From Rhodanobacter humi (GTDB lineage: Bacteria > Pseudomonadota > Gammaproteobacteria > Xanthomonadales > Rhodanobacteraceae), in assembly GCF_041107455.1 (NCBI RefSeq), contig NZ_JBGBPY010000001.1, positions 868,001 through 932,000 on the forward strand: a DNA stretch of 64,000 bases, read 5' to 3'. The notes under the pieces are model-generated. The model saw nothing but the letters and a program-made list of their open reading frames with translations, searched no databases and was not told the DNA's origin. Positions within the stretch are counted from its first letter, which is position 1; each line of letters starts with the position of its first letter. This document shows, one piece after another, positions 8,410 through 15,977 of the stretch. A program made the translations under genes and the position numbers.

Positions 8410-10008
8410 TCAGAGTGAGTTGCCGCCTGACCCGATCCGATAATAATCAAAATCAACATAACCGCCCGGCTTTTCCGTTGCATAGTTGAACAGGCCGAAG
8501 CGGTAGCCCATGAATTGCGGCACGGTGTAGACCATCTGCAGCGTATTGCCGATTTGCTCCCATTTCTTCCCGTCGAGGCTGTAGTAGAAATTGGCCTTAT
8601 CCGTCTGGTTGCGGAAATCGCAATCGATCCTGAAGTAGACCACCTTCTGCAGCAACGGAATCCCAGCGATTTCCTTGGGCGAATCGCCATGCGCGTTGAC
8701 CATGACGATGGACTTTCGACCATGATCCATTTTGACACCGACGTAGCCGTATTTTTTCTGGAGCGCGATGAGTCCGGCCACGTCGCCATTCTTCATCTTG
8801 TCCACATGGAGGCGCGTCGATGCCGAACTGGTGGGGCCGAAGGTCCGCTGGGTAAGCGTGTTGCGCGCGCCAAGCACGTCTTGATCGACACGGCCCGTCG
8901 TAATGCGCAGACGTCCAGGCTTCTGCAGGATTTCCCAGTGCGCGTTATCGGGATTGTGATTCCATTGCCAGGCGAGCGGCAGCTTGGGATCGCCGGGCCG
9001 GCGGTTGAATTCGTCGGAGGCGACGATGCCGGAGACGCCGGAGACGCCTTGTCCGCCGGCGGGGATGTCGAGCGTCATGGGTACCTTGCCGTTTTCGCCG
9101 AGAACGGGCCAACCGTCCTTCCAAGTCACGGGCACGAGGTAGGGGACGCGACCGACGGCGTCGTCGTCCTTGAAAAGATAGGCATACCATTTGCCTTGCG
9201 GGGTGTCGATGAGGCCGCCTTGGGCGATACCCCGATCTTCGAGCGCGATGCGACTCTCGTAGGGACCGTCAATTGCGTCGGCGCGGCTGATGATGACGGT
9301 GCGCGCCCAGCGGCTCCCGGGCGAGGCGATGTTGAAGAGGTAGTAGCGGCCCTTGATCTTGAAAAGCTGCGAGCCCTCGCCCTTGAGACCGCCTTGGTCG
9401 GCGCCGAAGACGGCGTTGACGTTTTCGACGATGACCTTGTTCACGCCGCCGGGCTTGATTCCGGAAAGATCGGGTTGCATCTCGGTGAGCATGATGCGAC
9501 CGCTCCCGTGAATCATGTACACGCGACCGTCGTCGCCGAAAAACAGGCTGTGGTCACCCAGCGCGGGTGCGAAACTCGTCGCTCTCCACGGGCCGCGCGC
9601 CGGATCGCGCGTACTGTAGATGTGGGTGCGTCCAGTGGTGGCGGAGAAAGTCGTGGCATAGAACATGCCGTCGTGGAAACGCAGGCTGCTGGCCCAGGAA
9701 CCCTTGCCGTAGGCGTTTTGTCCGTTATCCAGATTCATGGCATCGTTGTCGACCAGCCGGTCGTAGGCGTAGCCGACCAGATCCCAATTCACCAGGTCCT
9801 TCGATTCCATGATCGGCACTCCCGGGCTCAGGTGCATCGTCGTGCTGCTCATGTAATAGATGTCGCCAACGCGAATCATGGACATGTCCGGCACATCGGC
9901 CCAGATGATGGGATTGTGGGCAGGATGCGCCTGTTCCGCCGAAAGGGGCCGAGACGCGGCGCAGGCGAGGACCAGGACCCCCAGGAGAAAAAGGATCAGG
10001 CGGTTCAT
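8410..10008 (-). CDS. Secreted GH43 glycosidase (beta-xylosidase / alpha-L-arabinofuranosidase type)
   Basis: A two-domain GH43 enzyme, 532 residues from the start at 10008. That start gives a signal sequence MNRLILFLLGVLVLACAAS, with a possible lipobox (VLAC), so it may be a lipoprotein; no strong ribosome binding site is visible and in-frame ATGs at 10065 and 10089 are alternatives. The five-bladed propeller shows the GH43 triad: Asp41 in WADVPDMSMIRVGD, Asp152 in ALGDHSLFF and Glu211 in LKGEGSQLF. A C-terminal beta-sandwich begins near residue 330. It would remove xylose or arabinose side groups. The gene uses more AT-rich codons than its neighbours by eye, which may point to separate acquisition. 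Confidence 0.85.
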   Translation of the reverse strand: MNRLILFLLGVLVLACAASRPLSAEQAHPAHNPIIWADVPDMSMIRVGDIYYMSSTTMHLSPGVPIMESKDLVNWDLVGYAYDRLVDNDAMNLDNGQNAYGKGSWASSLRFHDGMFYATTFSATTGRTHIYSTRDPARGPWRATSFAPALGDHSLFFGDDGRVYMIHGSGRIMLTEMQPDLSGIKPGGVNKVIVENVNAVFGADQGGLKGEGSQLFKIKGRYYLFNIASPGSRWARTVIISRADAIDGPYESRIALEDRGIAQGGLIDTPQGKWYAYLFKDDDAVGRVPYLVPVTWKDGWPVLGENGKVPMTLDIPAGGQGVSGVSGIVASDEFNRRPGDPKLPLAWQWNHNPDNAHWEILQKPGRLRITTGRVDQDVLGARNTLTQRTFGPTSSASTRLHVDKMKNGDVAGLIALQKKYGYVGVKMDHGRKSIVMVNAHGDSPKEIAGIPLLQKVVYFRIDCDFRNQTDKANFYYSLDGKKWEQIGNTLQMVYTVPQFMGYRFGLFNYATEKPGGYVDFDYYRIGSGGNSL

Positions 10009-10085
10009 ATGGCAGGCAGGAGAGACGGCGGAAGGGCGGCTCAGGTTGTCAGGGTGTTTGTCCATTGTCTTGTCTGCGGAGCCAA

Positions 10086-10395
10086 TCATTGAGAGTCAGG
10101 GTGTCGATCGAGGGGGCGTGCCGCCCACTTCACGAAGGATGCGGCCCAGGTCTGCCGCCACCTCGCACAAGCGCAATGCGGTCGCCAAGCACTGACGGCC
10201 TGCGGCCGTCTCAGCGTGTACAGCGCGAACGCGAAGTCCGCGGGGCGGTCGCTCTCCCGATCTTTCAGCGGCCGGTCGTCGAGGCCGGCCAATGACGTCA
10301 GCACCAGTTCGCCCGTCGGTGTTTCGATCCATTGGAAGGTTTGCGTCCTGCCGGACCGACCCGCCACAAGCGTCGCCCCTCCATCCTCACCCGCC
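10086..10395 (-). pseudogene. Probable 3' fragment of an unknown protein, adjoining the GH27 gene
   Basis: The minus-strand frame reads SHRAGEDGGATLVAGRSG, then RTQTFQWIETPTGELVLTSL, directly from the stop codon of the GH27 gene. The segment looks like ordered protein (aromatic, beta-rich) and not GC-driven noise, but it has no good start and degenerates into Arg/Trp-rich sequence toward its stop at 10086. The small ORF at 11698-12039, on the other side of the GH27 gene, ends in ARFIWSE, and the two ends could once have joined. I do not recognise the family. The remaining bases of the 10009-10395 interval show no other gene. Confidence 0.4.
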
Positions 10396-11625
10396 CTATG
10401 ACTTCGCAGGACCAGTCAGGAGCAGCATCAGCACGCTGTGCGGCGCAAGCCGCGCTTGCAGTGTGGTGCTGGTGTCGCCCGTCTTCTTGGTCCACAGGTC
10501 GGACCAGCGGTAGACAGTCTGCTTGAAATCGACCGACCGCTTGCTCAGGTCATCGGTCAGGACTTGCGCCTTCCAGTCATGGTGAACATCAATAGCCTGG
10601 GTGGAGCGGTTCAGGAACATCAGTGCCCATTGGCCGCCGTCGAGCGGCTTCGCATAGATCTCCAGCGGACCGTCGGCCAGGACGCGCAGCGCCTCCACAC
10701 CCAGCCTGTCCTGGTCCACCGCGATCACGCCGGGGTTGGTCAGGATGCGGCGGGTCGACTCGGACATGGAACGCAGGTCGTTGCCCAGGATGAGGGGCGA
10801 GGCCATCATGGCCCAGATCGACAGCTGGGCGCGGTCTTCATCCTCGCTCATGCCGTTGCCCACTTCGAGCATGTCCATATCGTTCCAGTGGCCGGGCCCT
10901 GCGAACTTGCGCAGGCCGGCCTGCCGGTCAAGGATGCGCAGCACGCCCAGACCAGTCGAGAGACCGGGACTGAATTCGCAGTCGAAGCAATTATAGATAT
11001 CGGGAGTGGTGCGCCACGAATGAGCAACCTGGCCGGCCCACTCCCACGGCTTGCTCATGCCCCATTCGCACATGCTGAACAGCATCGGACGGCCCGACTG
11101 GGCGATGGCGTCGCGCATCGTGGTGTAGGCCGCTTTGGCGTTCATGTCTGGGGTGTTGCACCAGTCGTACTTGACGTAATCGATGCCCCAGCGCGCATAG
11201 GTCCGCGCATCCTGATACTCATGGCCGCGGCTACCGGGACGGCCATCGCAGGTGGTCGCGCCGGCGTCCGAGTAGATGCCCAGCTTGAGTCCCTTGGCAT
11301 GTACATAGTCTGCCAGCGCCTTCATGCCGGATGGGAAGCGCTTGGGATCGGGCTGGATGTTGCCGTCGGCGTCGCGCTGGCCCTGCCAGCAGTCGTCAAT
11401 GTTCACGTATTGGTAGCCGGCGTCCTTCAAGCCCGTCTTGACCATGGCATCGGCGGTCTCACGGATCAGGTGCTCGTCGATATTGCAGGCAAATTTGTTC
11501 CAGCTGTTCCAGCCCATTTGCGGGGTGTTGGCCAGGCCTTCGGCCTTTTGAGCCCAGCTGTTGCCGCAGGCGGCGGCCCCCAGAAAGATGCCCAATACGA
11601 CCTGCGCTATGCGTCTGGCGTTCAT
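10396..11625 (-). CDS. Secreted GH27 alpha-galactosidase
   Basis: A 409-residue GH27 retaining alpha-galactosidase. The start at 11625 is preceded by GAAGGA six bases upstream and followed by a signal peptide (VVLGIFLGAAACGNSWAQ); an ATG at 11691 only adds an unlikely leader. Conserved blocks are PQMGWNSWNKF near the mature N-terminus, YVNIDDCW, the nucleophile motif YVKYDWCN with Asp154, the acid/base Asp209 in SWRTTPDIY, and GHWNDMDMLEVGNG. A C-terminal all-beta domain ends the protein. It should release terminal alpha-galactose, for example from galactomannan or galacto-oligosaccharides. A truncated relative lies at 28539. The gene appears wedged between two parts of a possible split ORF. 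Confidence 0.92.
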   Translation of the reverse strand: MNARRIAQVVLGIFLGAAACGNSWAQKAEGLANTPQMGWNSWNKFACNIDEHLIRETADAMVKTGLKDAGYQYVNIDDCWQGQRDADGNIQPDPKRFPSGMKALADYVHAKGLKLGIYSDAGATTCDGRPGSRGHEYQDARTYARWGIDYVKYDWCNTPDMNAKAAYTTMRDAIAQSGRPMLFSMCEWGMSKPWEWAGQVAHSWRTTPDIYNCFDCEFSPGLSTGLGVLRILDRQAGLRKFAGPGHWNDMDMLEVGNGMSEDEDRAQLSIWAMMASPLILGNDLRSMSESTRRILTNPGVIAVDQDRLGVEALRVLADGPLEIYAKPLDGGQWALMFLNRSTQAIDVHHDWKAQVLTDDLSKRSVDFKQTVYRWSDLWTKKTGDTSTTLQARLAPHSVLMLLLTGPAKS

Positions 11626-11697
11626 TTCGAATCCTTCATCATGTTGAGAGTCCGGGATGCGCCGCTGAATCCACGGATTCGCTGGCGCCATCTTTTT

Positions 11698-12039
11698 CTA
11701 TTCCGACCAGATAAAGCGCGCACCTTCGCTGTCGTCCGGCATGGGGTCGGGACTGTCGGCACGGACATCCCCGGTCTTCGGGTCGATGCGCAGGAAACGG
11801 AGGCAGTCATTGCGAGTAACTGAGTGCGTAGGGTGACGGATCTTCGGCAGATACTTCACCGCGTCCTTGCAGTCGGCATCGTCGTAACGCGAACGGGAAA
11901 ACATGGTGATTTCGCTGAGCGAATAACGCGTCTGCCGCTGCGCGCGCATTTCCAGCAGTCGACCTCTGTCGTCCGGCCGACAGGTGCGCAGACCGGTGGC
12001 GCCCCAGCCGATCGGTTCCGGCGGTGGCAATGTAACGTT
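11698..12039 (-). CDS. Small hypothetical protein coupled to the SGNH esterase (possibly truncated)
   Basis: A 113-residue product whose ATG overlaps the stop of the upstream esterase as ATGA, so it is probably translationally coupled. It lacks a signal peptide. Readable segments include PEPIGWGATGLRTCRPDD, TRYSLSEITMFSRSRYDD, NDCLRFLRIDPKTGDV and DDSEGARFIWSE at the very end. The last part has the look of a repeated beta-hairpin carbohydrate-binding type fold, but I cannot name the family. The protein ends abruptly, just before the GH27 leader, and may be the 5' portion of a larger gene that continues at 10395-10086. Confidence 0.5.
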   Translation of the reverse strand, partial: NVTLPPPEPIGWGATGLRTCRPDDRGRLLEMRAQRQTRYSLSEITMFSRSRYDDADCKDAVKYLPKIRHPTHSVTRNDCLRFLRIDPKTGDVRADSPDPMPDDSEGARFIWSE

Positions 12040-13277
12040 CATTGCGCCGCCGATGGCTTGTCGACGAACCAACTCAGATTCAGCGCATTGGCCATCGCCC
12101 GATAGCCCGCGCTGTTCGGATGCAGATGGTCGCCGCTGTCATAGGCGGCGAGCATCTTTTGCGGCGCGGCCGGATCGCGGACCACCTTGTCGAAATCCAC
12201 CACGCCGTCGAACGCGCCGGAACTGCGGATCCACGCATTCACCCGCTCGCGCGTCTTTTCTCCCGCCGCGCTGTGATACGGCCAGCCACTGCCGCCGTAA
12301 GGCGTCAGGGTGGCCCCATAGATCTTCACGTGTTTGGCATGGGCACGGGCGATGAGTGCTTTCATGCCGTCGATCACTTGCTTGGCGGTGATCCTGTCCT
12401 CGGCTTTCAAGGCGTAACCCGAGCCGCCGATGTCGTTGATGCCTTCCAGCAACACGATCCAGCGCACGCCGGGCTTGTCCAGTGCATCGCGATCGAAGCG
12501 CGTCAATGCACTTGGGCCGGAGCCGTCGTGCAGGATGCGATTGCCGCTGATGCCGGCATCCGCCACTCCGATGGAAGACAGCTTTGGATCGGCCTGCAAG
12601 CGCGCGGCAAGGTAGTCGGGCCAGCGTTCGTTCGCGTCCTGCTTGGAACCCACGCCATCGGTGATGGAATCGCCGAAAGCGACGAGTGTGTACTTGGTGG
12701 ATGCGCTGGCCACTTCCACGTCGGAGAGGAAGAAGCGATTGCCGCTGGTCTCTTCGCGCGGGAAGTGCACCGCTGCGGTGGCATCGCCGCTTTCGGTGAT
12801 GTAGGCGGTGGCAAAGCCGGCACTGTGGACGGTCGACGCATGGTATGCCGCCGCGGCCGGTGCGTGGATGCTCACCGCCAGCGACTGCAGCGCCTTCACG
12901 TCCATCTGCACCGGATCGCACAGCACGCTTTCGCCCTTGGCGATGGTGACGGTGGGCTTGCCGTTGAACAACAGCGTGTGATCGCTGCCGGGCACCGTAT
13001 CCGCTCCACCGGCGCTCAGCGCCACGTGCACCGGCCCCAGGGTGATCGCCGCGTTGCCGAAAAGATTGGACAGCCGTACGCGCACTGCCGAGCCGCCGAT
13101 GCTCGCCCGCACGACCTGTCGCACCGTCTGTGCGTCCAGGGCCGGACCCGCGGTATCCGGCGATGCCGCCCATGCGTCCACCCAGGTGCGATGGCTGATT
13201 CCACTGGCAGCCATCGCGCCAGTCGCGAACGCGCACGCCGAACCGATGAATGCCCATGTCAATAACCGATGATGCAT
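12039..13277 (-). CDS. Secreted SGNH/GDSL-type esterase
   Basis: A 412-residue SGNH hydrolase. GGGAGA lies six bases before the ATG. Residues 1-24 are a signal peptide ending ATGAMAAS. Residues about 30-190 form an N-terminal beta-sandwich, and the catalytic domain follows: block I FGDSITDG with Ser204, block III GIND, and block V SGDHLHPN with Asp383 and His386. Such enzymes deacetylate plant polysaccharides; in Xanthomonas xyloglucan loci an SGNH-fold enzyme (CE20) removes acetyl groups, and this protein may play that role though its relation to CE20 is not established here. Its stop overlaps the start of the small downstream ORF. The next gene upstream is the GH31 alpha-xylosidase. Confidence 0.87.
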   Translation of the reverse strand: MHHRLLTWAFIGSACAFATGAMAASGISHRTWVDAWAASPDTAGPALDAQTVRQVVRASIGGSAVRVRLSNLFGNAAITLGPVHVALSAGGADTVPGSDHTLLFNGKPTVTIAKGESVLCDPVQMDVKALQSLAVSIHAPAAAAYHASTVHSAGFATAYITESGDATAAVHFPREETSGNRFFLSDVEVASASTKYTLVAFGDSITDGVGSKQDANERWPDYLAARLQADPKLSSIGVADAGISGNRILHDGSGPSALTRFDRDALDKPGVRWIVLLEGINDIGGSGYALKAEDRITAKQVIDGMKALIARAHAKHVKIYGATLTPYGGSGWPYHSAAGEKTRERVNAWIRSSGAFDGVVDFDKVVRDPAAPQKMLAAYDSGDHLHPNSAGYRAMANALNLSWFVDKPSAAQ

Positions 13278-13313
13278 GTTGCGTCTCCCATGTGGTTCAT
13301 GCGGTACCGTCGC

Positions 13314-15746
13314 TCAGCGCGACACTTTCAGCTCATGTCCGTCGTACTCGACGCGCTGGTCGCGACTGCCAGCCGGCACACCCGCGTTCGGCCGCGCCGC
13401 ACCGATGCGACGGATGACGAACTGCCGCTTTGCCGGCGTGCCGCTGCCGTCGCCTTCTCGTTTGCCCAAGGTCAACACGCCGGTGGCGTTGTCGTAGTCC
13501 AGCCGGATGCGCGAGTAGTGGCCATGCTCGTAGCCGTACGAGCTGCCATCGTCCTCGTACAGCGCGAAGTGGGCATCGCGACCCGGATAGACGCGGATCT
13601 CTGCGATGGACTGCTTCGATGCGGTCGACTGGATGTCGGAACCCAGCGGCACGATGGAACCGGCGCGAACGAAGACGGGAATCTGGTCTATGGGCGCGGC
13701 CACCTTTACCCAGCGGCCGCCGGCCAGCTTTTCGTTGGTCCAGAAGTTGTACCAGTCGCTGCCGGCGGGCAGATAGACGTCCTTTTCCGTCTGGCCCTGA
13801 TCGGTGACTGGCGCCACCAGGAAGGCGGGGCCGAACATGTATTCCGTGCCGATGTCGGCGACGTTGGGATCGTTCGGGAAGTCCATCCACAGCGGCCGCA
13901 TGAAGGGCGCGCCGGTGTCGTAGGTCTTCTTGGCCTGGCTGTAGATGTACGGGATCAGGCGGTAGCGAAGCTTGTCGTACTTCGCCATGATCGCCTCGGC
14001 CTGATGGCCGTAGGCCCAGATTTCCGTATGCTTGCGGTCGCCGTGCAGGCGCAGCGTGGGAAGGAAGGTGCCGTATTCGAACCAGCGCGTGAGCAGTTCC
14101 GGGTAATCGTTGTTCTGGCCCACCGTGTCGCGCGCATCGGAAGGATCGAGCAGCGGCTTCTTGGTGGCGTGGGTGGTCTGCGGCAGCCATTGCCAGCCAC
14201 CGATGTCGTTGCCCCAATAGGCGATGCCCGAAGCGGTCATGTTGAGGCCGGTGGGAATCTGGCGTTGCAACGCCTCCCAGCTCGGGTCGATGTCCGACGA
14301 CCAGAACAGCGCGCCGGTACGCTGGGACCCCAGGTACGCCGCGCGGGACAGGATCAGCACGCGCTCGTCCGGTTTCCAGGCGCGCATGCCCTGCGCGACG
14401 CCTTCCACGTGAACCAGCGGATAGAGGTTATGGTAGCGGTCGCCGGAGCCGATCGAGAAGAAATAGCCGTCCGGCACGAGATCCGGTTCGGTCTCGTCCA
14501 GCCACGGATAGTCGAAGCCGTGCGAGAGGATGTTGTCGCGCACGTGCGTCCAGAACCACGTGCGCGCCGCGGGGTTGGTCGAGTCGATCAGGGCGCCGGC
14601 GCGGTCGGAGCGAAATGGCAGGCCATCGACCGTCTTGCCGTTCTTGTCCTTGAGGAAATAACCCTTGGCGTCGAGCTCCTTGAAGTAGCGCCCGGAGCGT
14701 TCGAAGCGCGGCCAGATCGAGATGATCGACTTCATGCCCATGGCATGCAGCTGCCGGTTCATGCCGTCGGGATCCGGGAATTCCGCCGGATTGATGTCCA
14801 GCTGGCCCATGCGCGTCCAGTAGAACCAGTCGATCACCATCACGTCGAGCGGGTAGTGCTTTTCGCGGTAGGTGCGCGCGACGCGCAATACCTCGGCCTG
14901 GCTGTCGTAACGCGCCTTGGACTGGATCAGGCCGAAGGCCGCCTTGGGCGGGATCGGCGTCTTGCCGGTCACCCGCGCATAGGCCGAATAGATCTGCTCC
15001 GGCGTGTCGCCGGTGATGACGAAGAAACTCACACGTTCGCCGACTTTCGACTCGAAGCTCGTGTGGCCGCGGATGCCGGCGACGAAATGCGTATCGGAGG
15101 GGTTGTCCCAGATGATGCCGTAACCCCTGGACGACACCATGAAGGGCACGCAGACGGTTTCGCCACTTGGCGCGTCGTACCAGTGCTTGCAGTCGATGAC
15201 GCGGCCGCGCAGATCGAGCGGGCCGAGACTGCCCTGGTTCTGGCCCATGCCGTAGTAGTGCTCGTCGGCAGGCGCCGCGAACGTGGCGCCCACCTGATAG
15301 GTGGCTTCGCCCGCCACCTCGTGCGGCGACATGTTCCAGCCGGTCATGTCGACGATCGTGACGCCCCTGGCGTCCTTCACTTGCAGGCTGACCGGCGCCA
15401 GTGTCGGCGCGAAATAGCGGTCCGTGATTCCCGGCACATGCGGCGGCGGCGGCGCATCCACATGCAGGGTCAGCATCGGGGAGGCGAAGGTATCGCCGCC
15501 CTGGCCGTGGCTCTCATGGAAGGCAGAATTGTCGGCGTGGCCGGCAAGAATCCCGTAGCCGGGCGGCTTCAATGCCTGGTTCTTGTCGGCCGCAATCGTC
15601 ACATGGATGACGTTCGGGCCGTAAGCCTCGACGCTGACCCATGCGCCGTGCCGGTCGAGCGTGGCCATCGGTGCGGCGCCGGCGACGGCAGCCGCCGTGG
15701 TGCATGACAAGAGCAGGCCCAGCAATGCAAGGTCAGAAATTCGCAC
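13314..15746 (-). CDS. Secreted GH31 alpha-xylosidase / alpha-glucosidase
   Basis: A GH31 retaining enzyme of 810 residues from a GTG start at 15746. GTG is preferred because GGAGGG lies six bases upstream and the signal peptide RISDLALLGLLLSCTTAAA then starts at once; the in-frame ATG at 15785 lacks such a site. The N-terminal beta-sandwich spans to about residue 265, then the barrel with MVIDWFYW, ISIWPRF, the nucleophile Asp417 in YPWLDETEPD, and the acid/base Asp485 in LFWSSDIDPSW. C-terminal beta domains follow. In a locus with GH74 the expected task is removal of alpha-1,6-xylose from the non-reducing end of xyloglucan oligosaccharides. Alpha-glucosidase activity cannot be excluded. Confidence 0.9.
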   Translation of the reverse strand: MRISDLALLGLLLSCTTAAAVAGAAPMATLDRHGAWVSVEAYGPNVIHVTIAADKNQALKPPGYGILAGHADNSAFHESHGQGGDTFASPMLTLHVDAPPPPHVPGITDRYFAPTLAPVSLQVKDARGVTIVDMTGWNMSPHEVAGEATYQVGATFAAPADEHYYGMGQNQGSLGPLDLRGRVIDCKHWYDAPSGETVCVPFMVSSRGYGIIWDNPSDTHFVAGIRGHTSFESKVGERVSFFVITGDTPEQIYSAYARVTGKTPIPPKAAFGLIQSKARYDSQAEVLRVARTYREKHYPLDVMVIDWFYWTRMGQLDINPAEFPDPDGMNRQLHAMGMKSIISIWPRFERSGRYFKELDAKGYFLKDKNGKTVDGLPFRSDRAGALIDSTNPAARTWFWTHVRDNILSHGFDYPWLDETEPDLVPDGYFFSIGSGDRYHNLYPLVHVEGVAQGMRAWKPDERVLILSRAAYLGSQRTGALFWSSDIDPSWEALQRQIPTGLNMTASGIAYWGNDIGGWQWLPQTTHATKKPLLDPSDARDTVGQNNDYPELLTRWFEYGTFLPTLRLHGDRKHTEIWAYGHQAEAIMAKYDKLRYRLIPYIYSQAKKTYDTGAPFMRPLWMDFPNDPNVADIGTEYMFGPAFLVAPVTDQGQTEKDVYLPAGSDWYNFWTNEKLAGGRWVKVAAPIDQIPVFVRAGSIVPLGSDIQSTASKQSIAEIRVYPGRDAHFALYEDDGSSYGYEHGHYSRIRLDYDNATGVLTLGKREGDGSGTPAKRQFVIRRIGAARPNAGVPAGSRDQRVEYDGHELKVSR

Positions 15747-15977
15747 GACATTCCCTCCGCGTTGAACGAACACCCGCGATACCACGCGCGGCCGATGCCC
15801 GACGATTTATCACGCAAGCCCGGCTTGTCCGGCGCCCTGCCCCGCGAATGACCGGATTCGCCATGCGTGCCGGGCGATACGCCAGCAACGACGTGCCCGG
15901 GCGGGCGCTCGCCGGATGCATTGGAGGCCATGGCTTCCACGCCACCGGCGCATCGCGCGGGTGCAATCGCATGTGGT

